From Streptomyces sp. BK208 (GTDB taxonomy: Bacteria > Actinomycetota > Actinomycetes > Streptomycetales > Streptomycetaceae), in the NCBI RefSeq assembly GCF_004364245.1, contig NZ_SOAV01000003.1:186001-250000 (forward strand): 64,000 nucleotides of DNA, in the 5' to 3' direction. A program made the translations under genes and the position numbers. The notes below the pieces were generated by a model. That model was not told the DNA's origin and searched no databases. It was given only the letters and a program-made list of their open reading frames with translations. Every line of letters begins with the position of its first letter. Positions within the stretch are counted from its first letter, which is position 1. Shown piece after piece: positions 35,835-44,081 of this stretch.

Positions 35835-36955
35835 CCGGCCGCACCGCGACCGGCGCCGCCACCGGACGCGCCGTCGTCCTGGAGGAGTTCGGCAAGCCGC
35901 TGTCGCTGCGGAGGTTCCCGCTGCCCGGACCGCCGGCCGGCGGCATGGTCGTGGCCTGCGGCTACGGCGGTGTCTGCGGGACCGACCTGCACCTGTGCCA
36001 GGGCCACCTGGACATCCCGGTCCCCCTCGTCCTGGGCCACGAGGGGCTGGGCGTCGTACGGGAACTGGGCCCCGGCGCCCAACTGGACGCCGCCGGGACG
36101 CCGCTGGCGGCCGGTGACACGGTGATGTGGGCCTCCTCCATCTCCTGCGGAGTCTGCCCGCCCTGCCGGCTGCACCGTGAACCGACCCTGTGCGAGCGGC
36201 GCCGCACCTACGGCGTCAACCGGGCCCTCACCGACGGTCCCGAACTGTCCGGGGCGTGGGCCGACCACATCGTGCTCCAGCCCGGCACCACCGTGATCAA
36301 GGTCCCCGAGGGCACCGACCCGCTCGCCGCCATGTCCCTGGCCTGCGCCGGGCCCACCGTGGCGCACGCGCTGTACGAGCGGCGGCCGGTGCGGCTCGGC
36401 GAGACGGTCGTGGTGCAGGGCAGCGGTCCGGTCGGACTGGCCGCTGCCGCCTTCGCGCACCTGGCCGGGGCCGCGAAGGTGGTGATCGTCGGCGGTCCGG
36501 CCGGCCGGCTGGAGCGGGCCGCCGAGGCGGGCATCGGCGACGTCCACCTGGACATCGCCGGCGCCGCCGACCCCGCGGCGGTCCTGCGGGAGGCGCGGTC
36601 CGCGGTCGGCGGGGACGGCGCCGACCTCGTGATCGAGTGCGCGGGAGTCCCGGCCGCCGTCGGTCAGGGCCTGGCCCTGGCCCGCCGGGGCGGCAGCTAC
36701 CTCGTCATCGGCCAGTACACCGACGCCGGGGACACCGCGGTCAACCCGCACCAGATCGTCCACCGGCAACTCGACGTGGTGGGTTCCTGGGCCTTCACCG
36801 GCGCCCATCTCGTCGAGTACGTACGTCTGCTGCCCGCTCTCACCGGCCGGTTCGACCTGGCGGGTCTGGTGACGCCGTTCCCGCTGGAACGGCATTCCGA
36901 AGCGCTGGACGCGGTCGCCGACGGATCGGTGATCAAGGCCGTGCTCACGTCCTGA
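35831..36955 (+). CDS. Zinc-dependent alcohol dehydrogenase
   Basis: The protein has 374 residues. The catalytic zinc ligands are Cys49 (GVCGTDLHL) and His70-Glu71 (GHEG). The structural zinc site is CGVCPPCRLHREPTLC. VVVQGSGPVGLAAAAFAH is the Rossmann motif. It oxidises an alcohol or reduces an aldehyde with NAD(P). The GTG at 35831 overlaps the dioxygenase gene. It is the last gene of the right operon. Confidence 0.9.
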   Translation: MTGRTATGAATGRAVVLEEFGKPLSLRRFPLPGPPAGGMVVACGYGGVCGTDLHLCQGHLDIPVPLVLGHEGLGVVRELGPGAQLDAAGTPLAAGDTVMWASSISCGVCPPCRLHREPTLCERRRTYGVNRALTDGPELSGAWADHIVLQPGTTVIKVPEGTDPLAAMSLACAGPTVAHALYERRPVRLGETVVVQGSGPVGLAAAAFAHLAGAAKVVIVGGPAGRLERAAEAGIGDVHLDIAGAADPAAVLREARSAVGGDGADLVIECAGVPAAVGQGLALARRGGSYLVIGQYTDAGDTAVNPHQIVHRQLDVVGSWAFTGAHLVEYVRLLPALTGRFDLAGLVTPFPLERHSEALDAVADGSVIKAVLTS

Positions 36956-37013
36956 CCCCGCCGCACCCGGTGAACCCGACGGCCCGGCGACCGCCTCCGC
37001 GCGGCCCGGGCCG

Positions 37014-37841
37014 TCACCGCTGCCCGGCGAGCAGCCCCAGTCCCTCAGCCGTCGCCCGGTCGTCGGGCAGGTAGGCGAGCAGGTGGTGGCCGGGCTCGTC
37101 CACGGCGGCGAGTTTGACGTACCGCAGGCGGAGGTCACCGGCCTCGGGGTGCCGGAAATGGCGGACGGCGGGGTGGAACGCCGCCGTCTCCCGGCGGCCG
37201 TACCAGCGGGCGGCGTCCGGATCGTGCAGCAGTTCCTCGGTGATCTCGGCGTACCGGCCGTCCTGGGGATGCCGGGCCGCCTTCGCCCGGAACTGCCCGA
37301 GCAGACTGCGCGCCTCGGACTCCCAACTGGCCAGCAGGGTGCGGGAGGGCGGCCAGCGGAACACCAGCCACAGCAGGTTGCGCTGCTTGGGCGCCAGCCG
37401 CGCCAGGTCGGTCAGCAGCCCCGAGTAGCCCGCGTTCCAGGCCAGCAGGTCCCAGTGAGGGTCGAGCACCGCGGCCGGGTTCGGTGCCAGCGACTCCACC
37501 AGCGACAGCAGGTTCCGCGACACCCAGCGCGGCGGCCGCCCGGCCGGCGCGGCCGGCTCGACGAAGGACAGCACGTGCGCGGTTTCGTCCGCGGTCAGCC
37601 GCAGGGCCCGCGCCAATGAACGCAGCACCTGTTCCGACGTGCGGACCCGGCCCTGTTCCAGCCAGGCGTACCAGGACGCGCTGACCCCGGCCAGCTCGGC
37701 GACCTCCTCGCGGCGCAGCCCCGGCGTGCGCCGCCGCGGTGAGCCGGGCAGTCCCACGTCGGCCGGCCGGAGCCGCTCCCGGCGGGAGCGCAGGAACGCT
37801 CCCAGCTCGCGCCGCGGGTCGCTGGTCCCCCCGCCGTCCAC
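37014..37841 (-). CDS. XRE-family regulator with MmyB-like ligand domain
   Basis: The protein has 275 residues. The N-terminal HTH carries ELGAFLRSRRERLRPADVGL, RRRTPGLRREEVAELAGVSA and SWYAWLEQGRV, the MmyB-type pattern, and the C-terminal domain is ligand-binding (PAS-like). GTG 37841 has GAGGAG seven bases upstream; a farther ATG at 37886 is possible. It is divergent from the MFS gene at 38012, so it most likely controls that exporter. Confidence 0.86.
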   Translation of the reverse strand: MDGGGTSDPRRELGAFLRSRRERLRPADVGLPGSPRRRTPGLRREEVAELAGVSASWYAWLEQGRVRTSEQVLRSLARALRLTADETAHVLSFVEPAAPAGRPPRWVSRNLLSLVESLAPNPAAVLDPHWDLLAWNAGYSGLLTDLARLAPKQRNLLWLVFRWPPSRTLLASWESEARSLLGQFRAKAARHPQDGRYAEITEELLHDPDAARWYGRRETAAFHPAVRHFRHPEAGDLRLRYVKLAAVDEPGHHLLAYLPDDRATAEGLGLLAGQR

Positions 37842-38011
37842 GTCCTCGCTCCTCTCGCGCCACCGGCCCGCGACGGCGCGACGCATCGCATCGCATCGCA
37901 CCTCAGGCTGTGAGCAAGGGTAATCGGCTGCGGGTCCGGGGCGGCCGGCCGCGGTGATGAGCTGGTCACGCCGGTCGGACAGGCCGGTGACCACCGTTCG
38001 AGGAGCACGCC

Positions 38012-39241
38012 ATGGACCCGGCCGACCCGTCCCCCACCACGTCCGCACCGCCTCCGGCGGCCCACCGCGCCGACGACCCGGCCGGCCCGGCCGCCGTGCC
38101 GCTGCCCCCTGCGGCGCTGCGGCTGCTGCGCACGGCGGGGTTCGTCAGCAACTTCGACCGGTTCTGCATCACTCCGATGCTGCTGGTCATCGGCGGCGCG
38201 CTCGGTGTCCCGCTGACCACGGTCATGCTCGCCGCCAGCGGCTACTTCCTCGCCTACGGCCTGATGCAGCCGGTCTGGGGACTGGCGAGCGACCGGCTGG
38301 GCCGGGTGCGGGTCATGCGGATCTCCCTGGCCGGTGCGGCCGTCGCCGCGCTCGCCTCGGTGCTCGCGCCCGGCGCGACGGTGCTGATCGTGGCGCGTGT
38401 CGTGGCCGGCGCGTGCTTCGCCGCGTCCATCGCCGCGTCCATCACCTACGTCGGCGACACGGTGCCCGCCGCGGTCCGTCAGCGTCCGCTCAGCGAGCTG
38501 ATGACCGCCTTCGCACTGGGCACCGCCGTCGCCACCGTCGTCGCCGGGGTGCTGGCGCACTACGCGAGCTGGCGCGTGGTCTTCGCCCTGCCGGGCCTGA
38601 TCGCCGCCTACCTGGTGGTCGCCCTGCGCCGGCTGCCGGAGCCGCCGCGCGCGACGCCCGGCGCGTTGTTCGCGCCCTTCGGGATCGTCCTGCGGTCCCG
38701 CTGGCAGTGGTACGTCATGGCCGTCGCCGCGTTCGAGGGCGCCGTGCTGCTGGGCTTCCTCACCTACCTCGCGCCGGCGCTGGAGGCCCAGGGTGCCTCG
38801 GCCGCCCTGGCCGGCGCGGTGACGGCGCTGTACGGCGTGGGTTCGATGGGTGCGGCGCAGCTGGTCAAGCGGCTGGTCGGACGGTGGACGCCGGTCCGGC
38901 TGATCGTGACCGGCGGGGTCCAGATCACGGTGGCCTTCGGCTGTGCCGCGGCCGACCGGTCGGTGCCCGCGCTGGTGGCGTGCGCCCTGCTGCTCGGCGG
39001 CGGCTGGTCGTTCATGCACTCCACGATCCAGTCCTGGGCCACCGCCTTGTCCCCGGCGGCCCGTGCGACCGGGGTCGCGATGTTCGGGGTGGCCCTCTAC
39101 GTCGGCAGCGCCGTCGCCAGCGCCGTCGCCGCCGGCCCCGCCGAACGTCACGCCTACCACGGCCTGTTCCTCACCGCCGCGGTCCTCACCGTCCCGCTGA
39201 CGGTGGCCGCCGCCGTGGGGCGCGCCCGCTACCGGGGTTAG
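38012..39241 (+). CDS. MFS exporter 2
   Basis: This 409-residue protein has twelve predicted membrane helices after a Pro-rich start. GLASDRLGRVRVMRISLAGA is the MFS loop motif. It belongs to the drug/sugar efflux type (ProP-like or CynX-like cannot be excluded). GAGGAG precedes ATG 38012. It is divergent from the XRE regulator and marks the right end of the cluster. Probably an exporter of the product or an efflux resistance protein. Confidence 0.86.
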   Translation: MDPADPSPTTSAPPPAAHRADDPAGPAAVPLPPAALRLLRTAGFVSNFDRFCITPMLLVIGGALGVPLTTVMLAASGYFLAYGLMQPVWGLASDRLGRVRVMRISLAGAAVAALASVLAPGATVLIVARVVAGACFAASIAASITYVGDTVPAAVRQRPLSELMTAFALGTAVATVVAGVLAHYASWRVVFALPGLIAAYLVVALRRLPEPPRATPGALFAPFGIVLRSRWQWYVMAVAAFEGAVLLGFLTYLAPALEAQGASAALAGAVTALYGVGSMGAAQLVKRLVGRWTPVRLIVTGGVQITVAFGCAAADRSVPALVACALLLGGGWSFMHSTIQSWATALSPAARATGVAMFGVALYVGSAVASAVAAGPAERHAYHGLFLTAAVLTVPLTVAAAVGRARYRG

Positions 39242-39403
39242 GACTCCCCCCCCCCCCGGGGTGAGGACTGCCCGCTACCTGGGCGCGGACCGCCTGCCCC
39301 TCCCCGTCGGCCGGGGAGGCGCCGGGCCCGGGGCGGACGGTGCGCCGTGTGCCAGGATGGTGCTGAACAGGCGTTCGGTGGCGGCGGGTTCGGCGGGGGC
39401 GGC

Positions 39404-40381
39404 ATGGCACACGGGGAGCGGACGGGACGCCGGACGGCGCCCGGGGCGGTGATCGCCGTCGCGGTGGTCATGGCCCTGGCCCTCGCCGCGCTCGCGCTGC
39501 GGCCCGCCGAGGGGCTGCTGCACTCCGGCAGAGGTCCGCTCGGCCGCTCGGGCTTCTTGGCGATCGGGGCGTCCCTCGCCTGGACGTTCGGCGTCTGGAC
39601 GGCCGTGGAGAACGTGCGCCACCGCTTCGGCGCCGACCGCACGCCGCCGTCACCGGTCGAGGAGCGGCTGCGGGAGGCCGCCGGGCCCCTGCTGCTCGCC
39701 GCGGTGGGCCTCGTCGGTGTCCTGGCCCTGGTGCTGCACCGGTTCTCCACCGGCGACGACACATCGGGGCCTCCCCCGCCGGGCGCGGCGGACCCGATGC
39801 CGACGCCCACCGCCGCCGGCACTCCCCCGCCCCGGCTGCGGCACGGTGCGCCGGAGCCTTCCTCCCTGCCGCTCCACCTCGTCCTCGCTCTGGCGGCCGC
39901 GGTCGCCGCCGCGTTCGTGGTGGTGGCCGTCGTGCGGCGGTTGCGACGGTTCGGGTTGAGGGTGCCGCAGCGGCCCGGCCCCGCGGGCACCGCACCGCCG
40001 GACGAGGACGCGCGGCTGCTCCTGTCCGCCGTGGACTCGGGCCGCCGCGCCCTGGCGGACGGCGGTGAGGACGCCCGGGAGGCCGTCATCGCCTGTTACG
40101 CCGCCATGGAGGACGCCCTCGCGGTGTCCGGTGTGCCGCGGCGCGCCTCCGACAGCCCCGCCGACCTGCTCTCGCGGGCCGTCGGCGCGGGCTTCGCGCC
40201 GGGACCGGCCCCCGCGCGCCTCACCGCACTCTTCCGCGAGGCCCGTTACTCCTCGCACCCGATGGACGGTTCGCACCGGGCGGCCGCGGCCGCGGCGCTG
40301 GAGGCGCTCGCGGCCCTCCTCGGGGAGCCCGCCGGGAACGGGGAAAGGGCCTCGCGTCCGGATCCGGAGGCCGGGCGATGA
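39404..40381 (+). CDS. DUF4129 domain membrane protein
   Basis: The 325-residue protein has four membrane segments (about 15-33, 50-65, 95-112 and 160-180). A cytoplasmic C-terminal DUF4129 region follows (ACYAAMEDALAVSGVPRRAS, PADLLSRA, LTALFREARYSSHPM). Such proteins occur with MoxR ATPases and DUF58 proteins. ATG 39404 has a weak site (GGGGG). The gene overlaps the next by 4 bp, beginning a four-gene MoxR operon. Confidence 0.8.
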   Translation: MAHGERTGRRTAPGAVIAVAVVMALALAALALRPAEGLLHSGRGPLGRSGFLAIGASLAWTFGVWTAVENVRHRFGADRTPPSPVEERLREAAGPLLLAAVGLVGVLALVLHRFSTGDDTSGPPPPGAADPMPTPTAAGTPPPRLRHGAPEPSSLPLHLVLALAAAVAAAFVVVAVVRRLRRFGLRVPQRPGPAGTAPPDEDARLLLSAVDSGRRALADGGEDAREAVIACYAAMEDALAVSGVPRRASDSPADLLSRAVGAGFAPGPAPARLTALFREARYSSHPMDGSHRAAAAAALEALAALLGEPAGNGERASRPDPEAGR

Positions 40382-40953
40382 ACCGTTCCGCGACGAGGGC
40401 TTCGCAGGAGAACGCGTTCACGCTGCGCCGGCTCGGACTGCTCGGCGGTGCGGTCGCCGGCTCGGGCACCCTGCTCGTCCTGCTGCTCGACGGTGCCGAG
40501 GCCGCCGGTGCCGTCACGGCCGTGCTCGCCGCCGTCGGCCTGTCCGCCGCCCGGTACGTCGCCGGGGCGGGCGCCCTGGACCCCGCCTACCGGGACGAGG
40601 TGCGGCTGCTGCGGACCCGGGCCCCGGGCATGGGCGAGTGGCGACGGAACGTGGCCGCCTCCACCGGTCCCGACGGCGCCCTCCACTACCGTGCGGTGCT
40701 CCGGACCGAGCTGCGCCACCTGTACGCCGCCGTGCTCGCCGAGCACCACCACGTCTCCCTGGAGCACCAGCCGGAACGGGCCGCCGAGTTGATCGGTCCC
40801 CAGCTGTGGCCGTGGCTCGGCCCCGTGCCACCGGACGCCGGACCCGACGGCGGGATACCCGTCGACGTGCTGCGCCGCCTCGTCGACCGGCTCGAAGCAC
40901 TCGGCGCGCCCCGCACGCCCAGCCCCCGTACCGGTAAGGACCGATCGACGTGA
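40378..40953 (+). CDS. Membrane protein of the MoxR operon
   Basis: The protein has 191 residues with two membrane segments (about 18-38 and 42-60) and a soluble C-terminal part (AVLRTELRHLYAAVLAEHHH). No named domain is recognised. It is overlapped by ATGA with the DUF4129 gene and by GTGA with the MoxR gene, so it should be a partner of the ATPase complex. Confidence 0.78.
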   Translation: MNRSATRASQENAFTLRRLGLLGGAVAGSGTLLVLLLDGAEAAGAVTAVLAAVGLSAARYVAGAGALDPAYRDEVRLLRTRAPGMGEWRRNVAASTGPDGALHYRAVLRTELRHLYAAVLAEHHHVSLEHQPERAAELIGPQLWPWLGPVPPDAGPDGGIPVDVLRRLVDRLEALGAPRTPSPRTGKDRST

Positions 40954-41942
40954 CACCCACCTCAACGCCCCGCACCGCCGAGCAGGTCGGCGAACAGGCC
41001 GGTGCCGTACTGCGCGAGATCGGCCGTGCCGTCGTCGGCAAGCCGGACGCCCTCGAACTCGTGATGCTGGGCGTGCTGGCCGGCGGCCACGTCCTCGTCG
41101 AGGACCTGCCCGGACTCGGCAAGACGCTCCTGGCACGGTCGTTCGCCACCACCCTCGGGCTGGACTTCCGCCGTATCCAGTTCACGCCCGACCTGCTGCC
41201 CTCCGACGTCACCGGCACGCCCCTGTACGACCAGCGCACCGGCGAGATGGTGTTCCACCCAGGCCCGGTCTTCACGCACCTGCTGCTCGCCGACGAGATC
41301 AACCGGACGCCGCCCAAGACCCAGGCCGCGCTGCTGGAGGCGATGGCCGAGTCGCAGGTGACCGTGGACGGCGAGACGAGGCCGCTGGCCGATCCGTTCC
41401 TGGTGATCGCGACGGCCAACCCGGTGGAGTACGAGGGTACGTACTCGCTGCCCGAGGCCCAGCTCGACCGGTTCCGGCTGCGGGTGCGGATGGGGTACCT
41501 GACCGCGGCGCAGGAGCTGGCGATGCTGCGGGCCCGCGTCGACCGGGCGGCGCCCGAGGCGGTGCTCGAACGGCTCGCCGGACCGGAGGACGTCGTGGCG
41601 TGGCGGGCCGTCGTGGAGGGGGTGGAGATCGACGACGACCTGCTGGAGTACGCCGTCGCACTCGTCGGCGCGACCCGCGAGCACCCCCAGATCAGCATCG
41701 GCGCGTCACCGCGCGGCGGGCTCGCCCTGGTCCAGTTGGCCCGCGCCCGTGCCGTGCTGGACGGCCGCGACTACGTCGTCCCGGAGGACGTCAAGGGCCT
41801 TGCGGTGCCCGCCCTGGCCCACCGGGTGTCGCTGCGGCCGGAGTTGTGGGTGCGCGAGATGTCCACCGACGACGTGCTGCGCGAGATCGTCGGCAGCGTC
41901 GGCACGCCCACCACGCGGCGTACGGCCGCGGTGCCGTCGTGA
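40950..41942 (+). CDS. MoxR-family AAA+ ATPase
   Basis: The protein has 330 residues. EDLPGLGKTLLARS is Walker A, LLLADEINRTPPKTQAALLE is Walker B plus sensor, ATANPVEYEGTYSLPEAQLD the second-region motif and SPRGGLAL sensor 2. MoxR proteins act as chaperones in assembly of VWA/DUF58-linked complexes. The GTG start overlaps the previous gene. It is coupled to the DUF58 gene downstream, the usual partner. Confidence 0.92.
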   Translation: MTPTSTPRTAEQVGEQAGAVLREIGRAVVGKPDALELVMLGVLAGGHVLVEDLPGLGKTLLARSFATTLGLDFRRIQFTPDLLPSDVTGTPLYDQRTGEMVFHPGPVFTHLLLADEINRTPPKTQAALLEAMAESQVTVDGETRPLADPFLVIATANPVEYEGTYSLPEAQLDRFRLRVRMGYLTAAQELAMLRARVDRAAPEAVLERLAGPEDVVAWRAVVEGVEIDDDLLEYAVALVGATREHPQISIGASPRGGLALVQLARARAVLDGRDYVVPEDVKGLAVPALAHRVSLRPELWVREMSTDDVLREIVGSVGTPTTRRTAAVPS

Positions 41943-43903
41943 CCCCGCCCGCACCGGCGCCGGACCCGGCGCCCGGGCCCGTGCCGAGCGCGGCGGTGGC
42001 CCGCGCCCTGGAGGGGCGCACCTCCCCGACGCAGCCACCGCCCCCGCCGCCCGGCGGCCCGCGTCCGGGTGAGCGCACGCTGCGCCTGCTGACCGTCGCC
42101 GTCGTGGCGCTGGCCGCCGCGCTGCTCACCGGCCGGGCGTGGCTGCTGGCGCTCGCCGCGGCGCCGCTGGTACTGCTCGCGCTGGCGCTGCCCCGCGCCC
42201 ACGCGCGCCGCGTCGAGACCTCCGCGACGGTCGAGCCGAGGCGCTGCTTCGAGGGTGACAGGGTCACCGTCCGCGTCGAGGTGGCCCACGACGGCGACGG
42301 GGTGCGCCTGGACCCCGGGGTCACGCTCGGCCCGGGGCTGCGCCTGGACGAGGTCGTCGTCGGCCGGTCCACGGTGACGCTGCACCACACGGCGCTGCGC
42401 TGGGGCCGCTGGTCGCTCGGCCCGGTGGATCTCGACGTGTACGACCGCGGCGGCACCGTCCGCCGCACCGTGCGCGTGGAGGCGGCGGAGGTGTCCGTGT
42501 TCCCGCGCGCCGCGCAGGCCCGGTTCACGCCCGTCCCGGTACGGCTGCCGCAACGGCTCGGCGAGCACGCCGCGCCGCAGTCCGGGGAGGGCGTCGAGGT
42601 GGTCGGGGTGGGACCGTGGGTGCCCGGTGAGCGGCAGCGGCGCATCCACTGGCCGTCGACGACCCGGCGCGGGTCCGTGCAGCTGCACCGGTTCGCCGCC
42701 GAGCGCGCGGCCGACACGGTGATGCTGCTCGACGCCTTCGGGGACGTGGCCGATCCGGTGACCGGGGCGTCCTCCCTGGACGAGACGGTGCGCGCAGCCA
42801 CCGGGCTCGCCCGTGCCTACCTGCGCACCCATGACCGGGTGGGGGTCGTCTCGACCGGCGGCACCACCCGCTGGCTGGTGCCGGGCACCGGGGACGCGGC
42901 GTTCTACCGCATCGTCGAGAGCGTCCTCGACGTCCGCAAGGACCGCGCCTTCGGCCGGGGCGGGCTGGAGCGGGTCCCGCCGCCCGCGCTCCCGGAGGGT
43001 GCCCTGGTGTACGTGTTCACCCCGCTCAGCGACGCACGGATCCTGGCGGTGCTGCGGGACCTCCAGACGCGGGGGCGCCGCCCGGTCGTCGTGGAGATAC
43101 CGAGCGGGGACCCGGTGGTGGAAGACGGCGACGAGGCCGGGGAACTGGGGCTGCGCCTGTGGCACGCGGAGCGCGACGCGATGCGGTTCGCCCTGCGGGA
43201 CAGCGGGGTGCCGGTCCTGCGGCACACCGAGGGCGAGTCACTGGACCTGGCGCTGGCGCCGATGGCGGCGGGGCGGGTCGGCGGGCGGGGGAGGGCGGGG
43301 GAGGGCGGGGTGACGGCGCCGGACACGCGGGTCGGCCTGCGGGAGTATCTCGGCTACTGGATCGGCACCGTGCCGGTGCGGGTCCTGGGGGTGGCGGCCG
43401 TCGTCGTGGCGTGGCGGCCGTGGACGACGGTGGACACCGCCGGGCGGGCGGTGCCCTTCGTCTGCGCGGTCGCCTTCGCGGTGTGGGCGGCGCCCGCACC
43501 GGACCGGCGGCCGTCGGTGGGGGCCTTCTGGTCCGACCGGTTGCTGCGCCACCGGACGACGCTGCTGGCGTCGGGCGTCGTGGTGATCGCCGCGTTCGGG
43601 GAACGGGCCCGGTGGGAGGGTGCCTGTGCGGTCGGGCTGCTGGTCGCCTACCTGGTGACCAGTGAGACGTGGCCGTGGCGGTGGGGACGCGGGCCCGCCC
43701 GAGTGTGGGGCGAGGCGGTCGCGGCCTGCGCGGGTGCGGGTGTGGTGGCGGCCGCGGCGGCGGTACCGGTGACCGGGACCGGCTCGGGCCTGGACCGGGT
43801 GATCGCCGCCGGGACGGTGGTGGGGCTCGCGGTGGCCGGCGCCGCGGTGCTGCGCGCCCGCTGGCGGGGCGATGCCCCGGAGGCCGGTGCCCCGGGGGAC
43901 TGA
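41939..43903 (+). CDS. DUF58 protein fused in frame to a four-helix membrane protein
   Basis: The protein has 654 residues. The first ~455 residues are a DUF58 protein: two membrane helices (about 48-90) and then the GEGVEVVGVGPWVPGERQRR and IHWPSTTRRGSVQLHRF core with a VWA-like domain. The last ~197 are an unrelated membrane region with about four helices. At 43291-43310 there are two copies of a 10-bp unit (gagggcgggg). Removing one copy makes the DUF58 frame end in a TGA overlapping a GTG (GTGA), the same junction as elsewhere in this operon. So this is probably two genes joined by a +10-bp duplication, or by sequencing error. Confidence 0.7.
   Translation: MTPPAPAPDPAPGPVPSAAVARALEGRTSPTQPPPPPPGGPRPGERTLRLLTVAVVALAAALLTGRAWLLALAAAPLVLLALALPRAHARRVETSATVEPRRCFEGDRVTVRVEVAHDGDGVRLDPGVTLGPGLRLDEVVVGRSTVTLHHTALRWGRWSLGPVDLDVYDRGGTVRRTVRVEAAEVSVFPRAAQARFTPVPVRLPQRLGEHAAPQSGEGVEVVGVGPWVPGERQRRIHWPSTTRRGSVQLHRFAAERAADTVMLLDAFGDVADPVTGASSLDETVRAATGLARAYLRTHDRVGVVSTGGTTRWLVPGTGDAAFYRIVESVLDVRKDRAFGRGGLERVPPPALPEGALVYVFTPLSDARILAVLRDLQTRGRRPVVVEIPSGDPVVEDGDEAGELGLRLWHAERDAMRFALRDSGVPVLRHTEGESLDLALAPMAAGRVGGRGRAGEGGVTAPDTRVGLREYLGYWIGTVPVRVLGVAAVVVAWRPWTTVDTAGRAVPFVCAVAFAVWAAPAPDRRPSVGAFWSDRLLRHRTTLLASGVVVIAAFGERARWEGACAVGLLVAYLVTSETWPWRWGRGPARVWGEAVAACAGAGVVAAAAAVPVTGTGSGLDRVIAAGTVVGLAVAGAAVLRARWRGDAPEAGAPGD
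43291..43310. repeat. Two tandem copies of gagggcgggg at the DUF58 junction
   Basis: Copies at 43291-43300 and 43301-43310, preceded by the related gcgggcgggg. The 10-bp length shifts the frame by one base and removes the stop that would otherwise end the DUF58 gene. Confidence 0.85.
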
Positions 43904-43919
43904 AGGCGACGGATCACTC

Positions 43920-43943
43920 GCCATCTCGCCATCTCGCCATCTC
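43920..43943. repeat. Three copies of gccatctc
   Basis: An 8-bp unit repeated three times in the 178-bp gap after the MoxR operon and before the convergent carboxylesterase. No gene is seen in the gap. Confidence 0.6.
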
Positions 43944-44081
43944 GTCATACGGGAACCGGGTGCTGCCGGGCCTGCGGCACACGGAGACGACCACCTGGGC
44001 GGTCTTCCGCAACCGGAGCCGGGCTGCTGCGTCGCGTTCGCCCACGCACCGAACCGCCGTCCGCGGCCCCGCGGGGGCACG

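Noticed and set aside
37883..37900. gcatc repeated three times upstream of the XRE regulator
   Set aside because: Too short and few for a repeat element; may only affect the choice between two start codons of the regulator.
43920..43943. Three gccatctc units as a possible CRISPR-like array
   Set aside because: 8-bp units without spacers; a simple tandem repeat. No CRISPR array, tRNA, rRNA, transposase or integrase was seen anywhere in the window.
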